Positions 15,566 through 26,404 of a stretch of 64,000 nt of DNA are shown piece by piece. The translations under genes and the position numbers were made by a program. This DNA comes from Candidatus Ferrigenium altingense (lineage in GTDB: Bacteria; Pseudomonadota; Gammaproteobacteria; Burkholderiales; Gallionellaceae), in the NCBI GenBank assembly GCA_020621985.1, contig JAHRYS010000002.1, positions 177,730-241,729 of the forward strand, given 5' to 3'. Positions within the stretch are counted from its first letter, which is position 1. The number at the start of each line of letters is the position of its first letter. The notes beneath the pieces were generated by a model. The model worked only from the letters and a program-made list of their open reading frames with translations, made no database searches and was not told the DNA's origin.

Positions 15566-17462
15566 GTTCCTCGACCTCCTTGTCGCTCACGTCCGGCAAC
15601 GGCTGCGGCACCTTGCCGAGCAGGTAATAATCCATCACTTTGCGCGCGATCGGGGCGGCTGTGCTGCCGCCGTGGCCGCCGTTTTCGACCAGCACGACCA
15701 GCGCGATTTTGGGCTGTTCGGCGGGGGCGAAGGCGATGAACCAGGCGTGGTCGCGATGCCGCTCGTCCAGTTTGCTGGCATCATACTTTTCGCCCTGCTT
15801 CATGCCGACCACCTGCGCGGTACCGGTCTTGCCGGCCATGCGGTAGGGCGCGCCCGCAGCCGCCTGGGCTGCCGTGCCGCCCGGCTGGGTAACCGCCGCC
15901 ATGGCGCGTTTTACCAGATCGAGATGCGCCGGGGGAATCTGCAGGTCGAACGCAGGTTTGGCTTCGATCAGGCGGTTTTCACGGCTGCGCGAACTGCGCA
16001 CCTCCCTGACCAGATGCGGCTTGTAACCTACGCCGTCGTTCGCCAGCGTCGCGGTGGCATAGGCCAGCTGCATCGGCGTGACCAGATTGTAGCCCTGCCC
16101 GATGCCGACCGATACGGTATCGCCGGCATACCATTTCTGCTGATAGCGCTTCATCTTCCATTCTTGCGAGGGCAGCAGGCCGGAGGTCTCGCCTTCCAGA
16201 TCGAGGCCGGTTTTTTTGCCGAAGCCAAAACGCGACAAGAAACTGAAGATGTTGTCGATGCCCATTTCAGTGGCCAGGCCGTAGTAATAGGTATCGCAGG
16301 AGATGACGATGGACTTGAACATGTCCACGGTGCCGTGGCCGCCCTGTTTCCAGTCGCGATACTGGTGGCTGCTGCCGGGCAGGTTGAAATAGCCGGGATC
16401 GCTGATGGTGCGGCTGGGGGAGCGGATGTTGTAATTCAACCCGGCCAGCGCCATGAACGGCTTGATCGTCGAACCCGGAGGATACTGGCCGCGCAATGCG
16501 CGGTTGTTGAGCGGCACATCCGGCGAATTGTTCAGTTCGTCCCAGCTCTGCGTATCGATGCCGTCGATGAACAGGCTGGGGTCGTAGCCCGGTTTGCTGA
16601 CGAAGGCCAGCACTTCGCCGTTGTTCGGGTCGATCGCCACCAATGCGCCGCGGAAATTGCCGAACGACTGCTCGGCGATTTCCTGCAACTTGGCGTCGAT
16701 GCTCAGCACCAGAGTGTTGCCGGATGACGGCGGGGTGCGCGACAGCATGCGTATCGCGCGCCCGCCCGAATCCACCTCGACCTGTTCCACCCCGGTGGCG
16801 CCGTGCAGCTCGCTTTCGTAGCTTTGCTCCAGGCCGGTCTTGCCGATGTAATCGGAGCCGCGGTAGTTGGCCGCCAGATCGTTTTCTTCGAGCTGTTCCA
16901 CGTCGGTCTGGTTGATGCGCCCGATATAGCCGATCAGGTGTGCGGTCTTGGTGCCATACGGATAATCGCGGAACAGCCGCGCCTTGATCTCGACGCCCGG
17001 AAAGCGGTATTGCTGCGCGGCAAAGCGTGCGACCTCCTCGTCGGTAAGCCGGTTACGGATCATCAGGGTTTCGAAATTGCGCCGCTCGGCGAGCAGCTTG
17101 TTGAAGCGCTTGCGATCCTTGGGGGTGATCTCGACCAGCGCGGACAGCTCGTTAATCGTGGCTTCCAGGTTGGCGGTTTTGTTCGGGGTTATCTCCAGCG
17201 TATAGCCGGAATAGTTGTGCGCCAGCACCACGCCGTTGCGGTCGAGTATCAGGCCGCGATTCGGGACGATCGGGACGATGGAGATGCGGTTGGTCTCCGC
17301 CAGCGTCTGGTAATAGTCGTGGCGCACCACTTGCAGATAGGCAAAGCGCACCAGCAGGGTCGCCAGCAGCAGCAGCACAAAGCCGATGCTGATCGCCAGC
17401 CGCAACCGGAAGTAAAAAATCTCGCGTAGATGATTTTTTAGCTCGACGTGCTTGGCCATCAA
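15558..17462 (-). CDS. mrdA: Penicillin-binding protein 2 (elongation transpeptidase)
   Basis: A 634-residue class B PBP with one N-terminal membrane helix (about 18-40), a dimerisation domain, and a transpeptidase domain. The active-site motifs are STIK (nucleophilic serine and lysine), SCD in the SxN position, and KTGTAQ. The length matches PBP2. It lies in mreBCD-mrdA-rodA order, the standard elongasome operon. Confidence 0.95.
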   Translation of the reverse strand: MMAKHVELKNHLREIFYFRLRLAISIGFVLLLLATLLVRFAYLQVVRHDYYQTLAETNRISIVPIVPNRGLILDRNGVVLAHNYSGYTLEITPNKTANLEATINELSALVEITPKDRKRFNKLLAERRNFETLMIRNRLTDEEVARFAAQQYRFPGVEIKARLFRDYPYGTKTAHLIGYIGRINQTDVEQLEENDLAANYRGSDYIGKTGLEQSYESELHGATGVEQVEVDSGGRAIRMLSRTPPSSGNTLVLSIDAKLQEIAEQSFGNFRGALVAIDPNNGEVLAFVSKPGYDPSLFIDGIDTQSWDELNNSPDVPLNNRALRGQYPPGSTIKPFMALAGLNYNIRSPSRTISDPGYFNLPGSSHQYRDWKQGGHGTVDMFKSIVISCDTYYYGLATEMGIDNIFSFLSRFGFGKKTGLDLEGETSGLLPSQEWKMKRYQQKWYAGDTVSVGIGQGYNLVTPMQLAYATATLANDGVGYKPHLVREVRSSRSRENRLIEAKPAFDLQIPPAHLDLVKRAMAAVTQPGGTAAQAAAGAPYRMAGKTGTAQVVGMKQGEKYDASKLDERHRDHAWFIAFAPAEQPKIALVVLVENGGHGGSTAAPIARKVMDYYLLGKVPQPLPDVSDKEVEEHD

Positions 17463-17468
17463 TGAGCC

Positions 17469-17984
17469 CTAATGGTCACGGTCCACGCGCATCCGCCGCG
17501 CCGCCTGGAACATGATGCTGAGCGGCGCCCACAGCAAGGTCGAAGTCAGGCAACCGAGGAAGTACGGCCACACCACATAGCCGTTCACCTGCCAATGCAC
17601 CAGCACATATACCGCGTAGGTCAACGCCAGGATGACGAACACCTGCGTGGTCTGCTGGCGCAGGTCGAACATCTTCAGGCGGTGATGCAGCATCACGCCG
17701 CCAAAGGCGAGCAAGGTGTAGGCCAGCGCATGCTGGCCGAACAGGCTGGCATCGGCCACATCGGCGAGGATGCCGACCGCCCAGGACAGTCCGATGCCGA
17801 CGCGCAGCGGCTTGTGCGTGCACCAGTACAACATCACCACGGCCACGAAGTCCGGGCGCAGCATCAGCCAGACCCCCTCCCACGGCAGCCCGTTGAGGAA
17901 CAGCGCGAACAGCACACTGAGCACGATCAGGCTAGTGCTGACCGGGCGCTGGATTTCCGGATGGGCAGGAGCAAGATAGGGCAT
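17469..17984 (-). CDS. mreD: Rod-shape determining protein MreD
   Basis: A 171-residue membrane protein with about five helices. MreD bridges MreC to the elongation machinery. Sequence features are modest (WEGVWLMLRPDFVAVVMLYW near the N-terminus is typical), but placement between mreC and mrdA and the hydrophobic profile make the identification firm. It shares one base with the mreC stop codon. Confidence 0.9.
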   Translation of the reverse strand: MPYLAPAHPEIQRPVSTSLIVLSVLFALFLNGLPWEGVWLMLRPDFVAVVMLYWCTHKPLRVGIGLSWAVGILADVADASLFGQHALAYTLLAFGGVMLHHRLKMFDLRQQTTQVFVILALTYAVYVLVHWQVNGYVVWPYFLGCLTSTLLWAPLSIMFQAARRMRVDRDH

Positions 17985-18886
17985 TATTTTTTCTGCTTCG
18001 TTTTCATGTCCTGCGGCGGCGCAGGTTCTTCCGCCGGTCGTTCGGGCAGCTTGGGCAGGCCGGACAGGATCAGCAGATGGCGGTGCTTGTCGACACCGGC
18101 CACCGGCAGGCAGGTCACGCGCGCAAACGGGTAGGCGGCATCGCGTTCGATCTTGACCACTTTGGCGACCGGAATGCCCGGCGGATAGATGCCGTCGATA
18201 CCCGAGGTGACCAGAAGGTCGCCGTTCTGGATATCGGAACTGACCGGCATGTAGCGCAGCGACAGATGGCTGGTATCGCCCGCGCCGAACACGATGGTGC
18301 GTAACCCGTTGCGCAACACCTGCACCGGCACGGCATGATCCTTTTCGGTAATCAGCGTGGCTTCGGAAAGCCAGGGATAAACGCGGGTAATCTGGCCGAC
18401 GATGCCGATGTCGTCCATCACCACTTGCCCGATCAGCACGTTGGTATTTGCGCCTTTGTTGATGAGGATCTTGCGTTTGAATACATCGCGTTCGGCATAC
18501 ACGATCTCGGCCGATTGCGTGGTGAGTTCGCCGCGTTGCGGCAGCGCCAGCAAAGTGCGCAATTGCTGGTTCTCCTGTTGCAGCGCCTGCAACAGCAACA
18601 ATTGCGCGGCATCACGCTCATGCTGCTGATGCAGCAATTGGTTGTCTTCTACCAGCCTGCGTTGCGTAGTAAAGAAATCGCCGGCTTGCTGCCACAGCAC
18701 GCCCGGCATGGTCGCCAGCCGCTGTATCGGCGAGACCAGCACGGATAGCGCGCTGCGCGTGGATTCCAGATAGCGGTAGCGCGCGTCGATGAACAGCAGC
18801 AGCAAGGAGAGCACCGCGAAGAACACCAGCCGCACCGCCGGGCTGGGGCCGCGGTTGAAAAACTGGAAGGTTTGTGTGTTGTCCAT
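17984..18886 (-). CDS. mreC: Rod-shape determining protein MreC
   Basis: A 300-residue bitopic protein with an N-terminal membrane helix (about 17-35), a coiled coil (about 68-112, LVEDNQLLHQQHERDAAQLL) and the periplasmic beta domains that contact PBP2. The C-terminal 25 residues are proline- and glutamate-rich, then lysine-rich, as in other betaproteobacterial MreC proteins. It is followed directly by mreD. Confidence 0.94.
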   Translation of the reverse strand: MDNTQTFQFFNRGPSPAVRLVFFAVLSLLLLFIDARYRYLESTRSALSVLVSPIQRLATMPGVLWQQAGDFFTTQRRLVEDNQLLHQQHERDAAQLLLLQALQQENQQLRTLLALPQRGELTTQSAEIVYAERDVFKRKILINKGANTNVLIGQVVMDDIGIVGQITRVYPWLSEATLITEKDHAVPVQVLRNGLRTIVFGAGDTSHLSLRYMPVSSDIQNGDLLVTSGIDGIYPPGIPVAKVVKIERDAAYPFARVTCLPVAGVDKHRHLLILSGLPKLPERPAEEPAPPQDMKTKQKK

Positions 18887-18904
18887 CTTGGATGGTGAGT
18901 GGGG

Positions 18905-18958
18905 AGTAGGAAGTGGTGAGTGGGAGGAAAGCCGGTTTTCCCACTGCCCACTTCCTAC
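18905..18958. repeat. Long hairpin between mreB and mreC
   Basis: Near-complementary arms of about 21 bp (AGTAGGAAGTGG... and ...CCACTTCCTACT) flank a short loop in the 82-base gap between mreB and mreC. In mRNA it would form a stable hairpin that could lower mreC expression relative to mreB or protect the mreB 3' end. Confidence 0.65.
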
Positions 18959-18968
18959 TTACTCTCCA

Positions 18969-20027
<1,059 letters not shown>

Positions 20028-20094
20028 TCAAAGAGGTGTGTCAATAAACACCTTTATGATACCCTATTGGCCTTATTCCAATAAAGTTTTTACT

Positions 20095-20412
20095 ATGTCT
20101 TCTACTATGTTTTTGGCCAATGCAGATGTCCGCAAAGTCGCCCGACTGGCGCGGCTGGCGATGGGCGAAACGGAAATCGAAACCGCCCGCTCACAACTTT
20201 CCGGCATTTTTGCGCTGATTGCGGAAATGCAGGCTGTCGATACCAGGGGTATTGAGCCGATGTCGCACGCACAGGACGTATCGCAACGGCTGCGCGAGGA
20301 TGCCGTCACCGAAACCAACCAGCGCGAACTGTTCCAGTCCCTTGCCCCGAAATATAAAGGCGCGCCGCAAGTCGAAGCCGGGCTGTACCTTGTTCCGCAA
20401 GTTATTGAATAA
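20095..20412 (+). CDS. gatC: Asp/Glu-tRNA amidotransferase subunit C
   Basis: A 105-residue small subunit that stabilises GatA-GatB. Residues [15 protein letters not shown] and [21 protein letters not shown] are the GatC hallmarks. The frame is open from 20011, but the ATG at 20095 (or 20107) gives the usual length. No clear Shine-Dalgarno site precedes either. It opens the gatCAB operon and is divergent from mreB. Confidence 0.92.
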   Translation: MSSTMFLANADVRKVARLARLAMGETEIETARSQLSGIFALIAEMQAVDTRGIEPMSHAQDVSQRLREDAVTETNQRELFQSLAPKYKGAPQVEAGLYLVPQVIE

Positions 20413-20419
20413 TCAAGCT

Positions 20420-21889
20420 ATGTTTGAATCCAGTTTGCAGCAACTTGGCAGCGCACTGCGCGCCAGACAGATTTCCAGCGTCGAATTGACACAGCTTTAC
20501 CTCGACCGCATCGCCAAGCTCAATCCCGAGCTCAATGCCTACATCACCGTCAGTCCGGAAACCTCGCTGGCGCAGGCAAGGGCAGCCGACGCACGCCTTG
20601 CCGCCGGCAACGCCGATGCGCTGACCGGCATCCCGATCGCGCAGAAGGACATCTTTTGCGCCAAGGGCTGGCTCACGACTTGCGGTTCGAAGATGCTGCA
20701 TGACTTCGTCTCGCCCTACGATGCGCATGTCATCGCGCGCTTCAACGACGCGGGGGCGGTGAATCTCGGCAAGACCAACATGGACGAGTTCGCGATGGGC
20801 TCGTCCAACGAGACTTCGCACTACGGCCCGGTGAAGAATCCGTGGGATCAGGCGCGCGTGCCCGGCGGCAGTTCCGGCGGCTCGGCTTCTGCGATCGCCG
20901 CGCGGCTGTGCGCGGCGGCCACCGGCACCGACACCGGCGGCTCGATCCGCCAGCCCGCCGCGCTGTGCGGCATCTCCGGCCTGAAACCCACCTACGGCGT
21001 GGTATCGCGCTATGGCATGATCGCCTTCGCCTCCAGCCTCGACCAGGCCGGCCCGATGGCGCGCAGCGCGGAAGACCTCGCGTTGCTGCTCAACGCGATG
21101 GCCGGGTTCGACGAGCGCGATTCCACCTCGCTGCAACGCGACAAGGAAGATTACGCGCGCGACTTGGCGAAGCCGCTGAACGGCCTGCGCATCGGCCTGC
21201 CGAAGGAATTTTTTGCCGAGGGGCTGAGTGGCGATGTGGCGCACGCGGTCGAAGCGGCCATCGCCGAATACCGGAAACTCGGCGCGACCGTCGTCGAGAT
21301 CAGCCTGCCGAATTCAAAACTGTCGGTTCCGGTGTATTACGTGCTCGCGCCGGCGGAAGCATCCAGCAACCTGTCGCGCTTCGACGGCGTGCGCTACGGC
21401 TACCGCGCGCCCGACTATACCGACCTCGCCGACATGTACGAAAAGAGCCGCGCGCAGGGCTTCGGCGCGGAAGTGAAGCGCCGCATCATGATCGGCACCT
21501 ACGTGCTGAGCCACGGCTACTACGACGCCTATTACCTGCAGGCGCAGAAGATCCGCCGCCTGATCGCGCAGGATTTCACCGAAGCGTTCAGGCAGTGCGA
21601 CGTCATCATGGGGCCGACTGCACCGTCCACCGCCTTCAAACTGGGCGAGAAGGGCGACGACCCGGTGCAGATGTATCTGTCCGACATCTACACCATCGCC
21701 GTGAACCTCGCCGGCCTGCCCGGCATGTCGATCCCCTGCGGCTTCGGCGCGGCCAACAATGGCAATCCGGGCATGCCGGTCGGCTTGCAGATCATCGGCA
21801 ACTATTTCGACGAGGCGCGGATGCTGAATGCGGCGCACCAATATCAACTGGCGACCGACTGGCACAGCCGCGCGCCGAATGGAATTTGA
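20420..21889 (+). CDS. gatA: Asp/Glu-tRNA amidotransferase subunit A
   Basis: A 489-residue amidase that releases ammonia from glutamine for transamidation of misacylated Glu-tRNA(Gln) or Asp-tRNA(Asn). The amidase catalytic Lys-cisSer-Ser triad is visible in PIAQKDIFC and [14 protein letters not shown], with the downstream [13 protein letters not shown]. The ATG at 20420 follows gatC by 7 bases; the longer open frame upstream overlaps gatC and is not used. Gln-tRNA or Asn-tRNA is thus probably made indirectly. Confidence 0.96.
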   Translation: MFESSLQQLGSALRARQISSVELTQLYLDRIAKLNPELNAYITVSPETSLAQARAADARLAAGNADALTGIPIAQKDIFCAKGWLTTCGSKMLHDFVSPYDAHVIARFNDAGAVNLGKTNMDEFAMGSSNETSHYGPVKNPWDQARVPGGSSGGSASAIAARLCAAATGTDTGGSIRQPAALCGISGLKPTYGVVSRYGMIAFASSLDQAGPMARSAEDLALLLNAMAGFDERDSTSLQRDKEDYARDLAKPLNGLRIGLPKEFFAEGLSGDVAHAVEAAIAEYRKLGATVVEISLPNSKLSVPVYYVLAPAEASSNLSRFDGVRYGYRAPDYTDLADMYEKSRAQGFGAEVKRRIMIGTYVLSHGYYDAYYLQAQKIRRLIAQDFTEAFRQCDVIMGPTAPSTAFKLGEKGDDPVQMYLSDIYTIAVNLAGLPGMSIPCGFGAANNGNPGMPVGLQIIGNYFDEARMLNAAHQYQLATDWHSRAPNGI

Positions 21890-21895
21890 AAATCA

Positions 21896-21972
21896 TTAGC
21901 CACAGAGATCACAGAGTACACAGAGAAAACCCTCTGCACTTCCTCTGTGATCTCTGTGTGCTCTGTGGCTAA
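21896..21972. repeat. Hairpin repeat between gatA and gatB (CACAGAG family)
   Basis: Facing arms of about 35 bp built from the unit CACAGAG, bounded by TTAGCC and GGCTAA, fill nearly the whole gatA-gatB gap. The unit is a common proteobacterial intergenic repeat. Its position inside an operon suggests an mRNA processing or stability role, or simple tolerance. Confidence 0.7.
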
Positions 21973-21985
21973 AAGGGTTTGAAAT

Positions 21986-23458
21986 ATGACTTGGGAAATC
22001 GTCATCGGGCTTGAAGTGCATGCGCAGCTCTCGACCAGCAGCAAGATCTTCTGCGGCGCATCGACCGCGTTCGGCGCGGAGCCGAACACGCAGGCGGATG
22101 CGGTGAGCATCGCACTGCCCGGCGTGCTGCCGGTGCTGAACAAGGGCGCCGTCGAACGCGCGATCAAATTCGGCCTCGCCGTCGGCGCACATATCGCGCC
22201 GCGCTCGGTGTTCGCGCGCAAGAATTACTTTTATCCCGACCTGCCCAAGGGCTACCAGATCAGCCAGTTCGATCTGCCGGTGGTCGGCAACGGGCAACTT
22301 GTTATTCATGTGCCTGCATCAGGCAAGACAGAAGCGTATGAGAAGGTGGTGCGCCTTACCCGCGCCCATCTGGAAGAAGACGCGGGCAAGTCGCTGCACG
22401 AGGACTTCCACGGCATGACCGGCATCGACCTGAATCGCGCCGGCACGCCGCTGCTGGAGATCGTCTCCGAGCCGGACATGCGCTCGGCGGACGAAGCGGT
22501 GGCCTATGCCAAGACGCTGCACACGTTGGTGCAGTGGATCGGCATCTGCGACGGCAACATGCAGGAAGGCTCGTTCCGCTGCGACGTGAACGTATCGGTG
22601 CGCCGTCCCGGCGCAGCGCTCGGCACGCGGCGCGAGATCAAGAACCTCAACTCGTTCAAGTTCATGCAGCAGGCCATCGACTACGAAGTGCAATGGCAGA
22701 TCGACACGCTGGTGAACGGCGGCGCGATCCATCAGGCTACGGTGCTGTTCAATCCCGATACCGGCGAGACGCGCGCGATGCGCAGCAAGGAAGAGGCGCA
22801 CGATTACCGCTATTTTCCCGACCCCGACCTGCTGCCGCTGGACATAAGCGAGGAGTGGAAGGAACAGATACGCGCCACGCTGCCGGAGTTGCCGCAGGCC
22901 AAGCAGGCTCGTTACGAGAATGAACTTGGTCTCTCAATATATGATGCCAATATCCTTACTGCGTCGCGCGAGATGGCGGGCTTCTTCGAGACTGCGCTCG
23001 CCGCCTCCTCCCCTGACAAGGGGAGGGCGGGAGGGGTTGAGGCCAAGCTGTGTGCCAACTGGATCATGGGCGAGGTGAACGCGCAGTTGAACCGCGACGG
23101 TCTGGACATGACGCAATGCCCGATCAGCGCCCAACAACTCGGCGGCATGTTGCAGCGCATCGCGGACAACACCATCTCCAACTCCGGCGCGAAGGAAGTG
23201 TTCCGCACCATGTGGGCGGACGGCGGCGAGGCCGATGCGATCATCGAGGCGAAGGGGCTGAAGCAGGTTTCCGACAGCGGCACGATCGAAGCGCTGGTGG
23301 ATGAGATCATCGCCGCCAATGCCGATAAAGTGGCGGAATACCGCAGCGGCAAGGACAAGCTGTTTGGCTTCTTCGTCGGCCTCGCGATGAAGGCCAGCAA
23401 GGGCAAGGCGAACCCGGCGCAGCTCAACGAAGTGCTGAAGCGCAAGCTGACCGGTTAA
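21986..23458 (+). CDS. gatB: Asp/Glu-tRNA amidotransferase subunit B with a small repeat insertion
   Basis: A 490-residue tRNA-binding and kinase subunit of GatCAB. The N-terminal [22 protein letters not shown] with zinc-region cysteine, the block [15 protein letters not shown] and the C-terminal YqeY-like domain are present. Within the helical domain, between FFETALAA and [12 protein letters not shown], about 12 extra residues ([12 protein letters not shown]) come from a palindromic GC-rich repeat at 23004-23037. The frame remains intact. Confidence 0.95.
   Translation: MTWEIVIGLEVHAQLSTSSKIFCGASTAFGAEPNTQADAVSIALPGVLPVLNKGAVERAIKFGLAVGAHIAPRSVFARKNYFYPDLPKGYQISQFDLPVVGNGQLVIHVPASGKTEAYEKVVRLTRAHLEEDAGKSLHEDFHGMTGIDLNRAGTPLLEIVSEPDMRSADEAVAYAKTLHTLVQWIGICDGNMQEGSFRCDVNVSVRRPGAALGTRREIKNLNSFKFMQQAIDYEVQWQIDTLVNGGAIHQATVLFNPDTGETRAMRSKEEAHDYRYFPDPDLLPLDISEEWKEQIRATLPELPQAKQARYENELGLSIYDANILTASREMAGFFETALAASSPDKGRAGGVEAKLCANWIMGEVNAQLNRDGLDMTQCPISAQQLGGMLQRIADNTISNSGAKEVFRTMWADGGEADAIIEAKGLKQVSDSGTIEALVDEIIAANADKVAEYRSGKDKLFGFFVGLAMKASKGKANPAQLNEVLKRKLTG
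23004..23037 (+). repeat. Palindromic repeat inside gatB
   Basis: The stem CCTCCCCT/AGGGGAGG with loop GACA (23007-23026) is followed by GGGAGGGG, the layout of a common intergenic repeat. Here it is translated in frame in a conserved gene. Confidence 0.75.
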
Positions 23459-23483
23459 TCTTCAGTATTGCATTAACTCAGTC

Positions 23484-23565
23484 AGCCACGGATTTGCACG
23501 GATAAGCACGGATAAAAACTGCATTGTGACGGTTCATCCGTGTCAATCCGTGTTCATCCGTGGCT
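23484..23565. repeat. Hairpin repeat (CACGGAT family) overlapping the RquA-like stop
   Basis: Arms of about 30 bp made of CACGGAT units face each other between the convergent gatB and methyltransferase genes. The right arm includes the methyltransferase stop and its last seven codons (EPRMNTD), so the repeat has supplied a new C-terminus for that protein. Confidence 0.7.
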
Positions 23566-24289
23566 CAATTGCATTTCCCAAGTTGAAACGCATCACGCGA
23601 TAGAACCCCGCAAAGCAGTATTCGACGGCAGGTTCGCCGTCCAATGCCTTGCCGCGCTGTTCGAGCGCGCTGCCTAATTTGGCGGCAACGTCTTCCTGCC
23701 AGAAACCCGGCAGAAACGGCTCAAGACGACCGAGCAGCAGGCGGAACGGCACCAGCCGGTACAGCCAATGCCGCCGCGGCGTCGCGGCATATTCGGTGAT
23801 CAGCACCGAGCCGCCCGGACGCACCACGCGCGCGATCTCGGCATAGGTGTTATGGCGCGCTGCGGCGGGCATTTCGTGGAGCAGGAAGAACACAATCACC
23901 TGATCGAACGCATCGCTGCGGTAGCCGAGGCATTCCGCGTTCATGCGCGCCAAGTGGCAGCGTTCCGCAACATGCAGGGTTTTGCCCCGTGCCAATCGCA
24001 GCTGCCCGGCCGCGGCATCGCACAGGTGGACTTCATTGTCCGTGCTGGACAGCAGCGCGGGCGTGAGCTTGCCGTACACGCAGGTCAGTTGCAGTATCTT
24101 CGCCGCAGGTTTGGTTTCGACTTGCGCCAGCGTTCTTTTCAGCAGCCGGTCGTATTGGCCGAACAGGATGGTGTTGATGACCGGCTGATGGTCGAAGAAC
24201 CAGATGCTCCCCCGCCACAGATACGCCCACCAGTAATAGCGCGCCAGATACTCCGGAACGCCGTCGAGAAATTTCTGGTACAGGCGCAT
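23543..24289 (-). CDS. rquA: RquA-like methyltransferase (candidate rhodoquinone biosynthesis)
   Basis: A 248-residue class I SAM-dependent methyltransferase-fold protein. Its N-terminal VPEYLARYYWWAYLWRGS, the SAM-site variant LQLTCVYGKLTPAL (no usual DxGxG) and VIVFFLLHEMPAAARHNTYAE match what I know of RquA, the enzyme that converts ubiquinone to rhodoquinone by amino transfer from SAM. Rhodoquinone supports fumarate reduction at low oxygen. The assignment is from memory of the family pattern; a generic UbiE/UbiG-like methyltransferase is the alternative. It follows an SDR gene by 2 bases, forming an operon. The last residues come from an intergenic repeat. Confidence 0.72.
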   Translation of the reverse strand: MRLYQKFLDGVPEYLARYYWWAYLWRGSIWFFDHQPVINTILFGQYDRLLKRTLAQVETKPAAKILQLTCVYGKLTPALLSSTDNEVHLCDAAAGQLRLARGKTLHVAERCHLARMNAECLGYRSDAFDQVIVFFLLHEMPAAARHNTYAEIARVVRPGGSVLITEYAATPRRHWLYRLVPFRLLLGRLEPFLPGFWQEDVAAKLGSALEQRGKALDGEPAVEYCFAGFYRVMRFNLGNAIEPRMNTD

Positions 24290-24291
24290 AG

Positions 24292-25050
24292 CTAGATCAG
24301 GTTGCGTGGTTTGTGCGGCGCTTTGGCAAACAGCCGGTCATACAGCCAGCGCGGCAACAGCCTGAGCATGCGCCCGGCCAGGCCCATTTGCCACGGAATC
24401 ACGGTGAATGCGGTTTGCCGTTCGATGGCGCGCGCGATGCGCCTTGCCGCCTCATCCGCTTCCAGCATGAACGGCATCGGGTAAGGGTTGATGGCGGTCA
24501 TCGGGGTCCCGATGTAGCCCGGACAGATCGTGACGGCCTTCACCCCGCTGCCGCGCAACTCGACGCGCAGGGATTCCAGATAGGAGATGGCGGCGGCCTT
24601 GGACGCGGAGTAGGCACCCGCCCCCGGCAGACCGCGAAAACCGGCCACGCTGGCAATGCCGACCAAAGTGCCTTGCCGTGTCGCACGCATTGCCGCGATG
24701 AAAGGCTGGAAGGTTTTCACCATGCCCAGCACATTGATGTCCATGACCTGCTGAAACGCATCCAGGTCTTCGGCATATTCGGTGAGCGTGCCGGTGCTCA
24801 CACCGGCATTGGCGATTACCACATTCGGGCAACCGGCACGGGCGATGAAATCGTTGGCCGCATGCTGCACGGCAGGCGCATCGCGCACGTCCAGCGCGTA
24901 GCAATAAACCTGATCGGGAAATTCTGCGGCAAGAACTTGCAGCAACTCGCCGCGCCGGGCGAAGGCGGCGACGATGGCGCCGCGCTCAAGATAATGGCGC
25001 GCAAGCGCCAAGCCCAAGCCGCCGGACGCACCGGATATGACAACCTTCAT
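24292..25050 (-). CDS. Short-chain dehydrogenase/reductase
   Basis: A 252-residue NAD(P)-dependent oxidoreductase with the classical SDR elements: nucleotide loop SGASGGLG (residues 6-13), NAG in VIANAGVS, catalytic serine in IASVAG and YSASK. The C-terminal basic, hydrophobic segment (MGLAGRMLRLLPRWLYDRLF) suggests membrane association, as in SDRs acting on lipids. The substrate is unknown. Its stop lies 2 bases before the RquA-like gene, so a role in quinone or lipid metabolism is a reasonable inference. Confidence 0.88.
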   Translation of the reverse strand: MKVVISGASGGLGLALARHYLERGAIVAAFARRGELLQVLAAEFPDQVYCYALDVRDAPAVQHAANDFIARAGCPNVVIANAGVSTGTLTEYAEDLDAFQQVMDINVLGMVKTFQPFIAAMRATRQGTLVGIASVAGFRGLPGAGAYSASKAAAISYLESLRVELRGSGVKAVTICPGYIGTPMTAINPYPMPFMLEADEAARRIARAIERQTAFTVIPWQMGLAGRMLRLLPRWLYDRLFAKAPHKPRNLI

Positions 25051-25120
25051 GCGCTAATCTGTCTAAAGATCGGATCGAGGAGCGAGTTGGAAGCGGCGCT
25101 CCTCAATCCTCGTTCCTGAA

Positions 25121-25747
25121 TCAACGCTTGGCGGAGCGCTCCTTGCGTGCCAGCGCAATCACTTCATTCAGCACGCGAATCGCGTTTGCCGGTTGCAGAC
25201 CGGTGATGAGATATTTGCCGTCTACCACCAGAGTCGGCGTGCCGTTGATGCCATAGCTGCGGATCATTTGCTTGGCGCGCACCACCTTGCTCTGCATCGA
25301 GAACGAGTTGTAGGCCGACGAGAATTTTGCACGATCGACGCCGCGCGGCGCGACGAAATCCAGTATCTTGGCTTCATCGCTCAGATCCACGTTGCTCACA
25401 TTCCACGCCTTATACAGCGCATCGTGCAGTTGATGCTGCTGGCCGAGCGATTCGAGCGCGTAAAAGGTGCGCGCCATCGGCTCCCACGAATCGCGGAAGA
25501 TGGTCGGCACATAGGTCAGTTCCACATCCTTGGGCATGGTCTTTTCCCACGCGCTCATCGCCGGATGCAAATCGAAGCAGTGCGAACAGCCGTAAAAGAA
25601 AAATTCCAGCACTTCGACTTTTTTGGCGCTGGTCGGCTGCGGCGGATTCAATAGCTTGTAATCCTTGCCCAGTTCTACGGCGGCAAACGCCGCGCCGCTC
25701 ATCAAAAGCACTGCCGCAACAACCAGGTTTTTAATCATGCTTTTCAC
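25121..25747 (-). CDS. dsbA: Thiol:disulfide interchange protein DsbA
   Basis: A 208-residue periplasmic oxidase that introduces disulfides into exported proteins. A signal peptide ends AAFAA. The thioredoxin fold carries the active site FFYGCSHCFDLHP (CSHC) and the cis-proline GTPTLVVDG. A Shine-Dalgarno AGGAG lies 6 bases before a GTG at 25747; the ATG three codons later is 15 bases away, so the GTG is preferred. It follows argS and the SPOR gene, the usual betaproteobacterial order. Confidence 0.93.
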   Translation of the reverse strand: MKSMIKNLVVAAVLLMSGAAFAAVELGKDYKLLNPPQPTSAKKVEVLEFFFYGCSHCFDLHPAMSAWEKTMPKDVELTYVPTIFRDSWEPMARTFYALESLGQQHQLHDALYKAWNVSNVDLSDEAKILDFVAPRGVDRAKFSSAYNSFSMQSKVVRAKQMIRSYGINGTPTLVVDGKYLITGLQPANAIRVLNEVIALARKERSAKR

Positions 25748-25778
25748 TTGTCGCTCCTTAAGTTGGTGGTTAATACGC

Positions 25779-26393
25779 CTACTGCGCCCGCATTGGAGTG
25801 GCATCCATCCCGTTTTGTTTCAGCAAATTGCGCGCGCGGTTCATCTCGTCGGTATTTTGGTACGGTCCCATGCGCACGCGATGCCACACGCCCTTGTCCG
25901 GAATGGTCGCAGTCTGGGTGCTGGCCTCGATGCCCAGTAACGCGAGCCTGGCCTTGAGCTTCTCGGCATCATCCGCATTGGAAAATGACCCCGCCTGCAA
26001 AAAATAAGGTTCATTGGCGGCGGCCGGTTTGCTCTCCGCAGCCTTGGCCGGTTGCGGCTTGTCGGCAGGCTTGGCCGGTGCTGCCACGGCCGCGTCCTGC
26101 TTGTCGGTCAGCACCTTGTAGAACTCGAAACGCGGCTTGCCGTCAACCACGCCGGAGGCCGCCGGTACGTTGGGGGTTGCGTTTCCGGCGGGCGCCACCG
26201 GTTTGGCAATATCTACCGGCGGCTTGGCAATTACCGGTTCTTTCTGCACGAACGGGCTGGGCGATTTCATGACGTACCAGGCCAGTCCGGCAGCCATGCC
26301 GACGCCGATGACCATGCCGACGAGAATGCCGGTCAAAAGCGGGCTGCCGCTTTTGCGCGGCGCGGCGGATTTGTTGCCTGTGTTCCTGCTCAT
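25779..26393 (-). CDS. SPOR-domain membrane protein (FtsN-like)
   Basis: A 204-residue bitopic protein. A short cytoplasmic N-terminus is followed by a membrane helix (about 18-40, LLTGILVGMVIGVGMAAGLAW), a proline/alanine/lysine linker and a C-terminal SPOR domain (about 128-204, YFLQAGSFSNADDAEKLKARL). SPOR domains bind denuded peptidoglycan at the septum, and this architecture resembles FtsN. The ribosome site AAGGAAAC supports the ATG at 26393. It lies between argS and dsbA. Confidence 0.9.
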   Translation of the reverse strand: MSRNTGNKSAAPRKSGSPLLTGILVGMVIGVGMAAGLAWYVMKSPSPFVQKEPVIAKPPVDIAKPVAPAGNATPNVPAASGVVDGKPRFEFYKVLTDKQDAAVAAPAKPADKPQPAKAAESKPAAANEPYFLQAGSFSNADDAEKLKARLALLGIEASTQTATIPDKGVWHRVRMGPYQNTDEMNRARNLLKQNGMDATPMRAQ

Positions 26394-26404
26394 TTCTGTT
26401 TCCT

